A stretch of DNA of 64,000 nucleotides from Helichrysum umbraculigerum. Lineage: Eukaryota; Streptophyta; Magnoliopsida; Asterales; Asteraceae. The position numbers were made by a program, and so were the translations under genes. Shown here in pieces: positions 12,293 through 24,518 of this stretch; the stretch's first letter is position 1, and each line of letters begins with the position of its first letter. Below the pieces are notes generated by a model, which saw nothing but the letters and a program-made list of their open reading frames with translations, was not told where the DNA came from and made no database searches. The stretch covers positions 46,393,001 through 46,457,000 of the forward strand of contig CATIUR010000001.1 of NCBI GenBank assembly GCA_949592205.1, read 5' to 3'.

Positions 12293-13170
12293 TCCAAAAG
12301 GATAGAAAATAATGTGAAGTGATGTCATCCTCCGGACACAAGTAGAGTTAACCATGTCTGAAAGAGCCATCTCTTCCCCTTCATAGCAATGCTCAAGAAG
12401 TTCCCAAATTCAATGAACTGTGAGCTCCCCTTGTTGTCTTCCCATTATACTCAATGATTCTTTATCCATAGGCATCAGTCCCTGCTTGCTAGGCATTTGT
12501 ACAAGTAGAACAAGTAAATGTAATCTAACAAACAAGTGATTATTCTCCAAATCATAGAGTCACCGGTTTGCAAATAACCTATCAAAGTGAGTACGTTGTA
12601 GATGAAACAAACCAGTGTATGCCTTGGAATCTAATCTCACACCAAAAGTGTTAGTTGCCTATAATTTCACCGTAGCACAAAGAGCAGATATGGAAATACT
12701 AGCATGAGTAATTTAAATCAGGCAACCAAGTATAAAGATGTCCAAAGCACACATTTTTAAACGAGTTCGAGCATAATACACATATTGACATACAAATCAG
12801 GTTATTAGATAATTCAGTTAAAGATCTTTTATGTATGTTCACAGAAATATATGTAAGTACCTCCAGTGCTCGAAATATGTGATTGGGTATATAAGATGAC
12901 TAAGGTTCCTAATTCTCATTCTGGTAGGATTCCATATTTGTAAGTGAAGGGACATTAAGAACTTGAGATCTTAGATAATGGTTATAAATAGATGTTGCAA
13001 TAAAGTCCAAACAAGTGGGAGTAGAAAGTTTTAAGGTTTTGACAAAAATCTGACTTTCGCAAACCATCCTTTTTGTTCATGAAAATAAAGAAAACTTGGA
13101 ACATTTATGTTAGGGTTTCATTTTCTATTTATTGAGTTAGCATATTACTATTACCAAACCTATGTTAGAC

Positions 13171-13223
13171 ACGGGTTGCCTCCCGAGAAGCGCTTGTTTT
13201 TGTTCGAGTCTCTAGCTTGACTC
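13171..13223 (-). repeat. Athila-type 3' motif after the element A ORF
   Basis: Begins within about ten bases after the ORF stop: stem GAGTC/GACTC around the loop AAGCTA, then AAGCGCTTCTCGGGAGG and CAACCCG. Position and sequence match the motif after the coding regions of B, C and E. Confidence 0.7.
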
Positions 13224-13228
13224 TAGCA

Positions 13229-14581
13229 CTATATGTCAGGCAATCCTAGAGGCTTCCTTGCATCCATCAGTAGATACAAGGGGTAATATTGGTACATACC
13301 TAAGAGTTTAAAACAGGTTATGGCCAGGGTATGTCCAATATAAGGAGATGGTTCAAAGTGAGGGAATGGTTTTACCGGATGTATAACAAATCTCTCAACT
13401 TCTAATACCTCCTTAGGTAGGATTGTCGAAATGGGTTGGTCAAAGGAATCCTTACTACTCCAGGACGTATATGTCATTATGTGGTGGAGAGAAGGTTTGT
13501 AGGGAAACCATGACGCAGAACCCGCCTTACTTCCTATGGTCTTTGGGTCAATGACAATGTTGTACTCTGGGCATGGAGGTGGGACAGAGTCCATTAACGT
13601 CTCCAATCTTGTAGCAACATTCTCATCGACAACTTGGGTAACTGGCTGGTCTAAGGCAATTAAAGGTTCAACTAGATCAGTGGGTGATTCATCAAGAAAG
13701 ATATGTGGGATATCATCAACCACAACTTGTTGTGGGATAGTATCAACCACGTCGGTTTGAATTGGGATGAGATCACTTCTCAGAGTTGGTGCACATTCCT
13801 CTGGTCCTTCGGGAGCTGAGTCTTCTGTGTAAATCTCTTCTTCTGGTTTCTCTAGTTCTATCTCTTCGTCTACCTCGTCATACTCGTCACTCCGACCGGA
13901 AGTTTCAAGTGGCATTGGTTCGAAAAGTTCCTCTAGAATGAACTCTTCGTTGGTCTCAGACGTAGATAGGTTAAGAACGGGTGGAAATGAGGATTTAGAA
14001 GATTGGGTAGGTGTAGGATTTGAAGGAAGTTTGCAACCTGACTCATGAGAATGAAAGTCTATGTCAAGTGATGTAGATGTGGTGTGTGGGTGCCTCTCAT
14101 CTTCCTGTAGCATATTTTCGGTTGTAACTTGATCCCTAGTTCCCTTACTTCTCACTTGGACTAGTGTTTCTATTTTAGACAGCTTATCAGTACATCTTCT
14201 AAGCATGTCGTCTTGTTCTCTAAGTAATTGTTCAAGTGGGTTGTGAGAGGGTGAAAGAGTAGCATTACTGCTGAGATAAGCTATGGGCATATCTCTCAAG
14301 TTAGAACTTTCATACGGTTGTGGTTCGTGTACAGGGTAATATGAGTGTGGGTAGACATTGAATGGGTCAGGATAGTAAGGTTGGTTTTGATGTTGTTGGA
14401 CAGCATAAGGGTCATATTGGTATTGTGATTGAAGATCTAAATACCCTATGTTATCTGGATAAGTCATACTATACCCTTGACATTCATTATCTACGTGGGC
14501 ATCACTCCTACATCTATATTTGTTTAAATTAATGAGACTTTCCAATTGATCACTTAGTTGTTGTACAGTTACCATTGCCAA
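13229..14581 (-). CDS. Element A 450-aa ORF, gag-tail-like, function unknown
   Basis: Complete frame of 450 codons, ATG to stop, starting MAMVTVQQLSDQLESLI, 203 bases inside the primer site. The N-terminus has CRSDAHVDNEC, which fits the last three ligands of a CCHC knuckle (C-x4-H-x4-C) with the first Cys missing. It is followed by a Tyr/Gln/Pro-rich stretch and a heptad-like segment (NPLEQLLREQDDMLRRCTDK). This is the layout of the C-terminal part of Athila gag as seen in element B. The middle is very acidic and the C-terminal ~130 residues match nothing I recognise. I see no signal peptide or membrane span. I infer a remodelled gag-tail protein of a non-autonomous element. The intact frame suggests recent mobility or selection. 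Confidence 0.7.
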   Translation of the reverse strand: MAMVTVQQLSDQLESLINLNKYRCRSDAHVDNECQGYSMTYPDNIGYLDLQSQYQYDPYAVQQHQNQPYYPDPFNVYPHSYYPVHEPQPYESSNLRDMPIAYLSSNATLSPSHNPLEQLLREQDDMLRRCTDKLSKIETLVQVRSKGTRDQVTTENMLQEDERHPHTTSTSLDIDFHSHESGCKLPSNPTPTQSSKSSFPPVLNLSTSETNEEFILEELFEPMPLETSGRSDEYDEVDEEIELEKPEEEIYTEDSAPEGPEECAPTLRSDLIPIQTDVVDTIPQQVVVDDIPHIFLDESPTDLVEPLIALDQPVTQVVDENVATRLETLMDSVPPPCPEYNIVIDPKTIGSKAGSASWFPYKPSLHHIMTYTSWSSKDSFDQPISTILPKEVLEVERFVIHPVKPFPHFEPSPYIGHTLAITCFKLLGMYQYYPLYLLMDARKPLGLPDI

Positions 14582-14783
14582 GTTATTAGTAAAGACAGCA
14601 CAAGAATAAGGTTTTAGAATTAAAGTTGTAGTATGATGGGAAGTTATTCTAAGCTACGCTAATTTAATCTAACTACACTAATCTACGGGCAGAAAGTAAC
14701 TTCGGATAGGGATGGTGAATCCCAATCCAAAAGGATCGCTTAAAAACTAAATTTGTCTAAACAGGCTCCGAATCGTACTACCG

Positions 14784-14801
14784 TCCCCGGCAGCGGCGCC
14801 A
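14784..14801 (-). promoter_or_regulatory. Primer binding site of element A (tRNA-Asp-like)
   Basis: Minus strand TGGCGCCGCTGCCGGGGA, one base from the Athila-type tRNA-Asp site I remember (TGGCGCCGTTGCCGGGGA). It is separated from the LTR by six bases. Confidence 0.85.
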
Positions 14802-15659
14802 AAAACTTGACGCGCGTCCAACGGTCGGTTCAGGAATCGCTTCCCGTCGTTGCGGACCTTTCTGCTGGGCACGGCGTCAGGTGGTAGTTTTAAATTTATA
14901 TTTTGTCGGGGGAGTCTAATCCTCCGTACTATCTACTGGTACTTGGTACGAATACCTGATACTAGTATATTGTAAGGATGATCCAGGGTCGTTCCTCACG
15001 ACAGCAGAATTGAAACAGAGTTCGTTCAGATAACTTAGTGATCAAGATAGGGTTTAGATAGTTGGATAGGTATTTGATTTGATTTTTTATCTAATTAAAA
15101 CTACTAAAACTAATAAAACATAAAAGTAAAAGGAAGCTAGCACATATGTAACACTTAAACATAACAAAGACGTGGTTCACCATGATTTAGGATAGCATAT
15201 AGTTAGGATGATGTTTATTGGGGACATAGTCAGTTAATAGACAGATAAACTTAGTTGTAAACACTAGGACCCTACTTATTTAGTTCCGGATCTAAATACG
15301 TATGTCACTGAGTACCTAGGCTATCATGAACCCTGATCAGATTAGACTGTTTTCAAACACCCTGAACTTTTGCTTGAATAAGACAAAGTCACCCTTGATT
15401 TATCTAGGGAGCAGGCATAAGGAAACAGGCCGCAATTGTATTTACTGACCTTTCTTAACCCCTAAGTCTATTTGTTATTATCTAACTGTGTACTGGTTGT
15501 TAACTGTTGTTATTCTAAACTATCGGTATTGTAGAGTTAAGCAATGTTTATGGAGCATTAAGCCCTCTTGATAGAACTCTGTATTCATTCATTGAAGCAT
15601 ATATTCTACCGTCATAAACATAGACCCTCCTTTACATTCAGGCGTTCATCCCTAGGAAT

Positions 15660-15810
15660 ACTCACGGTGTACAGGGCAATTAGGCATTTCCACAGTGTTC
15701 CTGATCCTAGATGTACTAACGGTGTACCGGGCATTTAAGCATTTCCACAGCTTTCCAGATCATAGTTGTAATAACGGTGTACAGGGCAACGAGCATTTCC
15801 ACAGCTTTAA
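15660..15810 (-). repeat. Degenerate ~60-bp tandem repeats in A's LTR
   Basis: Three units, each with a GGTGTACAGGGCA-like block followed by GCATTTCCACAG and TCCTAGA-like sequence. The equivalent array lies in C's LTRs at about 43250-43400 and 53200-53350. Confidence 0.65.
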
Positions 15811-17260
15811 TTCCTAGACCCGAGTTCTAGAAGGGTCACTTCTAGGTATTCCACGATGAAACAGTCCTACGGCATTTCCTTAGCTTCCACGTATTTGACG
15901 CTATACGAAGTACTGTGCCGTTTTACAGAAAGTTCATAGCTTCCTACTGTAACTGGAGATAACTATATTTACGTAGTATTAGGGTTTGCAAAGTCCTATC
16001 CTAAGGGCAACAGTCATGTGAAAGTCTGGAAAGGGTGACGAGACATTAGATCTATATTCAGGATAAGCTTAGACAGATAACAAAGTATAACAACTCCCAG
16101 TTATATAATGATCGGGAACATTATTCCACAACGGATTGTGCCCACGACTTTCATAGCTTCCACGTTCTGTACTCCACACATTAGTGATGTTTCCGGTGCT
16201 ATACAAATGAAAGCCGTATAACGTTACCTCTGTTGTTTCATAATGTTGTTATCCTAATATCATATATTTGAAGTAACATCATCACTACTATTTAAATCAT
16301 GACAAACATACAAGCACACTACTCACAATGCATAACAATAAACATTTCTAATATTAATAAATCACATACATCAAACAAGAACAATATGACAAATTAATAA
16401 TAGAAAGGATAAATGATACCGATACGAATTGCGAGCAGAATAACAACTTGTATTTCTTCATTAAAATCCAAGCATTATATAAGCTAGCATCTACTAATTA
16501 ACTACATAACTAATCTCTCTCTAGTTCTCCTCTAACTCCTAAGAGTAGTGCTAGAGAGAGAAACTAGAGAGAGGAACTAACTACAAGAATAATTCTCCTC
16601 TAACTCCTAAGAGTAGTGCTAGAGAGAGAATGTGTGAGAGAGAAAGTGAGAAATGAGAATGGTGTGTGAAATGTGGAGGTGATGGGCTCTATTTGTGACA
16701 ACCGTAAAAATTAGGACTAGTTTTTAGTTCATAATCATTTAGAAATACGTGTAATTAGTTCTATGTATTAGGCTAATTGTATGTATCAATATCTATTGTT
16801 GAATATATATATATATCAGTACGCGATTATATTTAATCGTGCATTTTTAATCGACCGAATTCCGATTTATCTATACGGCGTTGGTGAAAACAAGTATTAA
16901 GTAATATAGAATTTTTATTTAATACAACTCATTATTTATTACACATTATTTCGATAATATTTCAAAAGTATTTCATATTGTATAAATAACGTCTACGCGA
17001 CCAAAAATACGTGAAACGCATGCAACAATCGAAATAAACTAAAGTTATATTTTATAACACATTAATAAGTATTATGATTAAATTCTTCAACTCAAAATAT
17101 CTAAAGTTCATTCGTTATTCAAAAACATACGTATGATATATAACGTCTAAATTATACGTTTAAACGATCGGGTAAACAAATACGGGTATAACATCAATAA
17201 TTGGAGACAAAATGTAACCAAAAATTCACCCCCTTTGACCTTAAGAAAAATCAGGCCAAA

Positions 17261-17285
17261 CATGATCCACATTTTGTGGATCATG
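17261..17285 (+). repeat. 11-bp perfect hairpin in D's LTR
   Basis: CATGATCCACA, loop TTT, TGTGGATCATG. An identical copy lies in the 3' LTR at 25086-25110. Confidence 0.85.
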
Positions 17286-18009
17286 CTTTTGACTAACACA
17301 TACCTACATACATTATTGCATCAATTTGTTCCTTCACTCTTTCACCACCTCTCTCTCCCTAACTCGTCTCTCTCTCTCTCTCTCTAAACAACCAAAACCG
17401 CCACCTTAAACCACCAAGAACTACCATCAAAACACCTCCATTTGCAAAACGGCTAGGAGCTAAACGAGCACCACGCGATCCTCTACGACCCTATCTTTTC
17501 GGTTTTCAAAACCGACACTTGTAAGTTAACGACACCTTAAAACTACTTCAATACATTTATTTACTTGTTTTGTAGCTCATCAAACTATAAAATGTCCAAA
17601 TCAAAACTTGAAACTCGTTTTTACAAACTCAAAAATGGTAACAGTTTCTGTCTTCGTAAAAATAGCCCACAAAAACGTCTATATCTTGAAAACTAGGAAG
17701 AACCAACTCTCGACATCTAAACGAAAAATGTTCACTAAGATACCAGCTACAACCCACATTTTTTTGGCTCTCGGACCAGATCCTCACGGATCATGGTGAA
17801 AAACGTGAGTCTTTGGACTGAACTCATAATCGAACCCGATCCGACCACTCCTCATGTTTATTTTTGTTAAAAATAGTAAATGAGCTTATAAAATCTCCAT
17901 AAAGTGCAGATTTACACTAGATTCTTAGGTGAATAAGTGTGATTTTTGGTTAGACTTGAATCGGTCTAGAAGTTGGTTAAATAGAGTGTTCATCGAGTTC
18001 AAAATCTAG

Positions 18010-18138
18010 AAACTATAACCTTCGGCAGAAACTATAACCTTCGGCAGAAACTATAACCTTCGGCAGAAACTATAACCTTCGGCAGAAACCTTAACCTTCG
18101 GTAGAAACTATTCGGTAGAAACCATAACTTTCGGCAGA
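18010..18138 (+). repeat. 19-bp minisatellite in D's 5' LTR (4 clean copies)
   Basis: Unit AAACTATAACCTTCGGCAG, four exact copies followed by three decayed ones. The 3' LTR has eight copies at the same place. Confidence 0.92.
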
Positions 18139-19259
18139 AACCTATAACTAGCAATTTTAACTATAACAATTTAAATACGATACAACAATCAAAGTATAAT
18201 AATAATAGTTGAGATTATTATTACCAAAAACTCACTAACGGGCCGTACACATCTTTCAAAAAAACTCAAATCTAATCAGTTAAACCAAATCATTTGGACA
18301 TTACTAGTTGGATGAACAACTAGCATAGATGATATGATAAGACATCTAATCATTTTAAAACCTTGCGCGTTTAATACGCCCGGCAGGTTTTAGTCGTTGG
18401 AGACGACATCATTACTCTTGAACAACATCATTATTGCGTGTTAGCAACTCATTAGGCTCAGGTGAGTCTCATAGCCCCTTTTTAAATATGTTTTCTCAGG
18501 GGTGTGATCCATTGCTTGTTTTGTTTTACAATATGAACGCAAGTACCATCAAATCAATTACTACATGAGTTATTTTCACTAATCATTTTAAAGCCCTCCA
18601 TCAGCATAGTTTGGTAATACTTAGTAGCGTGAATATTAGTATATGATATCATATAGGTTTGACCAGCCTCATCCGGGTTAGCACGCACTAACTAGTAAAA
18701 CGGATGTATTAATATTTGTGTAGACGAGTGTTGATTAGGCACTCGTAGGAGGCACCTCGATCAGGATACCTTAAATGTGGACCTGACATCTCGAGTTAAG
18801 CTCAGACTATGTGCTCATGGCTGTATAACTTTTATTTTGCTTAATTGCATTTTAAATTCAATTATCATTAAATCTTGCGGTTCATACAAATATGTGTTGA
18901 CATACAAACCTGTGAGCTCACCAGCGTTTCGCTGACCCATTTTAGCATGTATCACAGGTACTCAGCAGCAGTAGGTCTGCCACTCAAGATGCCCATTAGT
19001 TCGAGTCGCATTCATACATCAAGAGATTGTCATGCATTACTATATTTTGTATAATTTAGTTATGCCATAGAATCTCTATCATTTGGACTCAAGGGCTTTT
19101 GTAAACTATATTATAACGGTGTAAAACCTTTATTTTATCAATGTTTTTGTAAACGACGCATGTAGTGGTCGTTCATTATGTAATCTGGTGCTTTGTATAT
19201 TGATTAGTCGCGCCCCGAACCGACCCGCTTCCGCAACATAAATTGGGGGTGCGACAGAT

Positions 19260-19272
19260 TGGTATCAGAACC
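19260..19272 (+). promoter_or_regulatory. Primer binding site of D (tRNA-iMet type)
   Basis: TGGTATCAGAACC, one mismatch to the expected TGGTATCAGAGCC, three bases after the LTR end. Confidence 0.9.
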
Positions 19273-20062
19273 TAAGGTCATAGTGAACTAGGTTGCATTT
19301 AGTGGGCCTAGACTATGACCGTTAGGCAGTATTTCTTATTAGATATAACTGGTTCAGTGATTACACCATATGAGTTTAATTTAACATAGCTTAGCTAACT
19401 ATGTACAATTAAATGAATACGATGTGAAAGCTGAAAGGGGTTATGTTGAATAGGAATGCATTAGTTGACTCTGACCACGAGAGAAACCGTGACTAATACT
19501 TGATTAGTGTTAGACACACATTAGGCTATTATGTGATATAGGCGTATATACATACATAGGCCTCATTTATGTGCTACCTTATAGGCTATTATATATTGAA
19601 GATATATGATTAAGCCCCACTCGCGTATTATCTTCTAAGCTATTATATATATCGAATATATATAGATCACACACGATAATACACTCGTTAACACTCTCAC
19701 TACCAAAGACGACAAGTATAAATTACTTTCTTCTATCTCTTTAATACGCACATAACATCTCACAACACAATTCCACTGTACCATCCTATTTTCACGAGGA
19801 GTATATCATTTCGTATTTCCTCCATCATTCTATTTCCTTAGAATCACAAATGGAACTTATTGTTTGAAGGACTATAGGCTCCATACGTAAAACCATACCC
19901 CACCTACTCACAAACTCGCATCTAGTATGCAACTCTGTTGTTTGTCAAATGTGATTATCACTTGTGTAATTGTATATTACCCCATAAATATATATATGCA
20001 TATGTGATGTATCATGTTTTGGTGCAAACAACTCATCCACTCTCTTTGCTTTTATCAGAATC

Positions 20063-23000
20063 ATGCCGCCAAAGAAGACTGGTTTCAGTCAAGCTGAACT
20101 CAATGCTGCGGTTACCCGAGCTGTAGCCGAACCCATGGCTGCTCAAGAAGCTCTAAGGAATGCAGAGACAGTCAATGCTACTCCTACTCCTGTTATCAAA
20201 CCTTGTTCCTACAAGGATTTTCTTAGCTGCAAACCATTGTATTTCAAGGGCACAGAAGGTGCCATTGGCTTATTCAGATGGATTGAAAGAATTGAATCTG
20301 TCTTCAGTCTCTATAACTGTGCTGAAGATAGTAAGGTCAAGTTTGCTGCTTACACCTTTCAAGAAGGTGCACTAACGTGGTGGAACACTCATGCAAACTC
20401 TATTGGCGTCGAGATCGCAAACCGACTTCCTTGGCCTGAATTGAAGAAAAAGCTAAGGGAGAAGTACTGTCGCGAGGAAGAATTACACCGACTGGAAGTC
20501 GAGTTCTGGCATCTGGAGGTACAAGGGAACGATATTGCTGGGTACACCACCAAGTTCCAGCAATTCGCTCTATTGTGCACAGGTTTAGTTGATACGGAAG
20601 GAAAAAGTATCAAGAAGTACATCCGTGGACTTCCAGAGAATATCCAGGGGAATGTCGCCTCAGCTCAACCAACCACTCTGGAAAGAGCTATCGAAATTGC
20701 TCATGAACTCATGGCCATGGTTGTCAGCCGTGAGACATCTGCTTCATCTTCTGGTAACAACAACAAGAGAAAGTGGTCTGGGAACACCACTCAAAATCAA
20801 TCATCATCAAAGAGGTCTGAGTCTGATAAGACCCTCAACACTGGTTCTGGTTTCAACAAGGGTTACACTGGAAATAAACCCTACTATTCAAAGTGCCGCC
20901 GTCATCATGATGGTCCTTGCAGCACACCTTGTGGAAAATGTCAAAGGTATGGACATTTGACCAAAGACTGTAGGTCTACCACTGCCAACACCAACACCAC
21001 CAGCCAACCAAAGTCCTGCTATGAGTGTGGAGAAACTGGGCACTTTAGGAATGATTGCCCAAAGCTGAAGAACAAGGGTAACAACACTGCGAAGGGAAGA
21101 GCTTTCGTTCTGAACTCAAGAGAGGCCCGTCAAGACCCGAATGTGGTCTCGGGTACGTTTCTTCTCAACAATCTTACTGCTTCTGTTCTATTTGATTCTG
21201 GTGCTGATAGGAGCTTCATATCTGATGAGTTTAGTAAATTACTTAACATTGCCCCTATTGCCTTAGATGCTAAGTACATTGTAGAATTAGCTAATGGCAA
21301 GTTAATTGAGGCTGACAGTGTAATACCAAATTGCACTTTAAATCTATCTGATGAAACCTTCTCTATTGACCTTATACCTGTTGAAATTGGAAGTTTCGAC
21401 GTCATTATTGGAATGGATTGGTTATCCAAGCACCGAGCTGAAATTGTCTGCTATGACAAAATCGTCCGTATTCCTCTTGTCACCGGTAGTACTCTAATCA
21501 TACAAGGGGAGACCGGTAGGACGAGACTGAATATCATATCCTGCATGAAAACTCGCAAGTACCTTAGGAAAGGGTACCAGGCGATTCTCGCACATGTCTT
21601 GGAGAAAAAGTCGGAAGAGAAACGACTTGAGGATGTGCCCATTGTTAGAGATTATCCAGAAGTCTTTCCCGAAGACTTACCTGGCCTTCCACCACCGAGA
21701 CAAGTTGAGTTCTCGATCGATCTCGTGCCGGGGGCAGCACCTGTTGCACGAGCACCATATCGTTTAGCCCCTTCAGAACTTCAGGAGTTGTCTACTCAGT
21801 TGCAGGAACTCTTAGATAAGGGATTCATTAGACCGAGTTCTTCACCATGGGGAGCCCCGGTTCTGTTTGTGAAAAAGAAAGACGGTTCATTCAGAATGTG
21901 TATCTACTATAGAGAGTTGAACAAATTGACCGTCAAGAACCGTTACCCACTTCCTTGTATTGATGACCTATTCGACCAACTTCAAGGGTCAAGTATCTAT
22001 TCGAAGATAGATCTAAGATCAGGTTATCATCAGTTACGAGTTCGTGACATTGACATCCCAAAGACTGCTTTCCGAACTCGCTATGGACATTATGAGTTCC
22101 AAGTGATGCCCTTTGGTTTAACTAACGCACCGGCAGTATTCATGGATCTTATGAACCGAATGTGCAAACCATATCTTGACAAGTTTGTCATTGTCTTCAT
22201 CGATGATATTCTCATTTACTCGCGCAATGAGCAAGAACACGCGCAACATCTCAAAGTTATTCTAGAACTTCTTAGACACGAAGAGTTATATGCTAAATTC
22301 TCCAAGTGTGAGTTCTGGATGAAAACAGTTCAGTTCCTTGGTCATGTGATTGATAGTCAAGGAATTCACGTAGATCCATCAAAGATTGAGGCTATCAAGT
22401 GCTGGCAAGCACCGACGACGCCGACCGAAGTACGCCAATTCTTAGGACTGGCAGGTTATTATCGGCGTTTCATTGAGGATTTCTCCAAAATAGCTCAACC
22501 TCTCACAATACTGACTCAGAAGGAAAAGAAGTTCGATTGGAATGATAAACAAGAGTCAGCATTTTAGCTATTGAAGCAAAAGCTTTGCAGTGCACCAATT
22601 CTATCATTACCCGAAGGCAATGAAGACTTCGTGGTATACTGCGATGCCTCACACCAAGGTCTTGGTTGCGTGTTGATGCAACGAGACAAGGTTATTGCCT
22701 ACGCCTCCCGACAACTCAAAGTTCACGAGAAGAACTACACAACTCATGATCTCGAATTAGGAGCCGTAGTGTTCGCACTCAAGATCTGGAGACACTATCT
22801 GTATGGCACAAAGTGTACCATATTCACTGATCACAAAAGCCTCCAGCATATATTTGATCAGAAGGATCTAAATATGAGGCAACGTCGCTGGGTCGAGTTA
22901 CTCACCGACTATGACTGCGAGATCAAGTACCATCCGGGCAAAGCAAATGTGGTTGCCGATGCCCTAAGTCGCAAAGAGCGCACAAAACCACTTCGAGTCC

Positions 23001-24484
23001 GAGCCATTAGCATAACCATCCATAATGATTTAATCATTCAAATTCTCACTGCTCAACTCGAAGCATTGAAACCTGAAAACATCAAGGAAGAGGCCTTGCG
23101 AAATATGGAGAATCAATTTGAAACCAAACCCAATGGGGTCAAATACTTCGCAAACCGAATTTGGTTACCCAAGTTTGGGAATCTTCGAGACTTGGTGATG
23201 GATGAAGCTCACAAGTCCAAATATTCTATACATCCTGGATCTGACAAGATGTATCATGGCATCAAGGGATCATACTGGTGGCCAAACATGAAAGCAGAGA
23301 TTGCCACGTATGTCAGCAAGTGCCTCACATGTTCAAAAGTTAAAGCTGAATATCAGAAGCCCACCAGTTTGCTACAGCAACCGGATATTCCAGAATGGAA
23401 ATGGGAGCAAATCGCTATGGACTTCATCACTAAACTCCCGAAAACATCAAGTGGTTGCGATACTATATGGGTAATAGTTGATCGTCTAACCAAATCTGCT
23501 CACTTCCTTGCCATGAAGGAAACCGACAAAATGGAACGTCTCACACGAATCTATTTGAAGGAGATCGTATCCCGACACGACGTTCCAATCTCAATTATCT
23601 CTGATAGAGACAGCCGATTCACATCTAACTTTTGGCAATCATTGCAAAAGTCAATGGGTACTCGTTTAGATATGAGTACAGCCTATCATCCACAAACCGA
23701 TGGCCTAAGTGAAAGGACTATTCAAACACTGGAAGATATGTTACGCGCCTGCGTAATTGATTTCGGTGCAAATTGGGAACATCACTTGCCATTGTGTGAA
23801 TTCTCCTACAACAACAGCTATCATACCAGCATTGGAGTTGCACCGTTCGAGGCACTGTACGGTCGAAAGTGCCGGTCGCCTATCTGTTGGACCGAAATTG
23901 GAGATAGCCAACTCACTGGTCCGGAAATCATTCATGAAACCACTGAGAAGATCGTTGGTATCCAGCAACGGCTGAAGGCCGCACGTGATCGTCAGAAGAG
24001 TTATGCTGACGTGAGACGCAAGCATCTCGAGTTCCAAGTTGGAGATCGAGTTTTGCTCAAAGTATCACCTTGGAAAGGTGTCATCCGTTTTGGCAAACGT
24101 GGAAAGTTAAACCCTAGATACATCGGACCTTTTGAGATCCTTGAAAGGATTGGTCCAGTCGCTTATCGATTGCAGCTACCTCCAGAGCTTAGTAGCGTGC
24201 ATCCTACATTTCACGTTTCTAACCTAAAGAAATGCCTATCCGACGAGACACTCATTATCCCGCTTGAGGAAATTCAAATCGACGACAAACTTCATTTTGT
24301 CGAGACACCAGTGGAGGTCATGGACCGTGAGGTCAAACAGCTTAAGAAAAGTCGTATCCTAATCGTCAAGGTTCGGTGGAATTCGCGACGTGGTCCGGAA
24401 TTCACCTGGGAATGGGAAGATCAGATGCAACTTAAATATCCACATCTATTTTCAGACTCCTCTCACACATCAACTTCAAACTGA
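20063..24484 (+). pseudogene. Element D gag-pol polyprotein with one in-frame TAG
   Basis: Starts [14 protein letters not shown]. Gag core, then two zinc knuckles ([14 protein letters not shown] and [14 protein letters not shown]), protease with [12 protein letters not shown] with [12 protein letters not shown] and catalytic FIDDILIYS, RNase H ([33 protein letters not shown]), integrase HHCC ([17 protein letters not shown]) and DDE core ([28 protein letters not shown]), and a chromodomain-like tail ([16 protein letters not shown]). A TAG at 22565-22567 lies between RT and RNase H (ESAF, stop, LLKQKL) where relatives have Gln, so CAG to TAG is likely. Reading continues in frame to 24484. An RT position usually Asp is Tyr (RMCIYYREL), and integrase has DGLSERT where DGQSERT is usual. 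In Del/Tekay elements the tail targets heterochromatin. Confidence 0.95.
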
Positions 24485-24506
24485 ATTTCGGGACGAAATT
24501 CTCTTA

Positions 24507-24518
24507 ACAAGGGGAGAA
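24507..24518 (+). promoter_or_regulatory. Polypurine tract of D
   Basis: ACAAGGGGAGAA directly before the 3' LTR, the usual second-strand primer. Confidence 0.88.

Larger units (their letters stand above)
10009..13228 (-). other. Element A 3' non-coding region with polypurine-type motifs
   Basis: No credible ORF. On the minus strand it carries repeated CTAAGTGTGGGAT motifs (near 10014, 11503, 11559 and 11612); the last before the LTR (AAGTGTGGGATAACT) is the probable polypurine tract. Long stretches match the 3' regions of B (35232-37500) and C (reverse sense, about 49660-51785), for example the segments around 10370, 11060 and 11500. Two copies of the AGCGCT/GGCAACCC stem-loop motif lie at 12246-12292 and 13171-13223. 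The presence of two suggests a second ORF once ended near 12300. Confidence 0.75.
16694..19256 (+). repeat. 5' LTR of element D
   Basis: 2563 bp, starts TGTGACAACCG, ends GGTGCGACA. A TATA-like TATAAATAA lies near 16980. A perfect 11-bp inverted repeat CATGATCCACA/TGTGGATCATG with a 3-base loop lies at 17261-17285. Small ORFs inside the LTR (for example 17608-17799) are not supported as genes. Confidence 0.93.

Noticed and set aside
17608..17799. 63-aa ORF (and 86-aa version at 25433-25693)
   Set aside because: LTR sequence of element D; frame lengths differ because of small indels between the LTRs.
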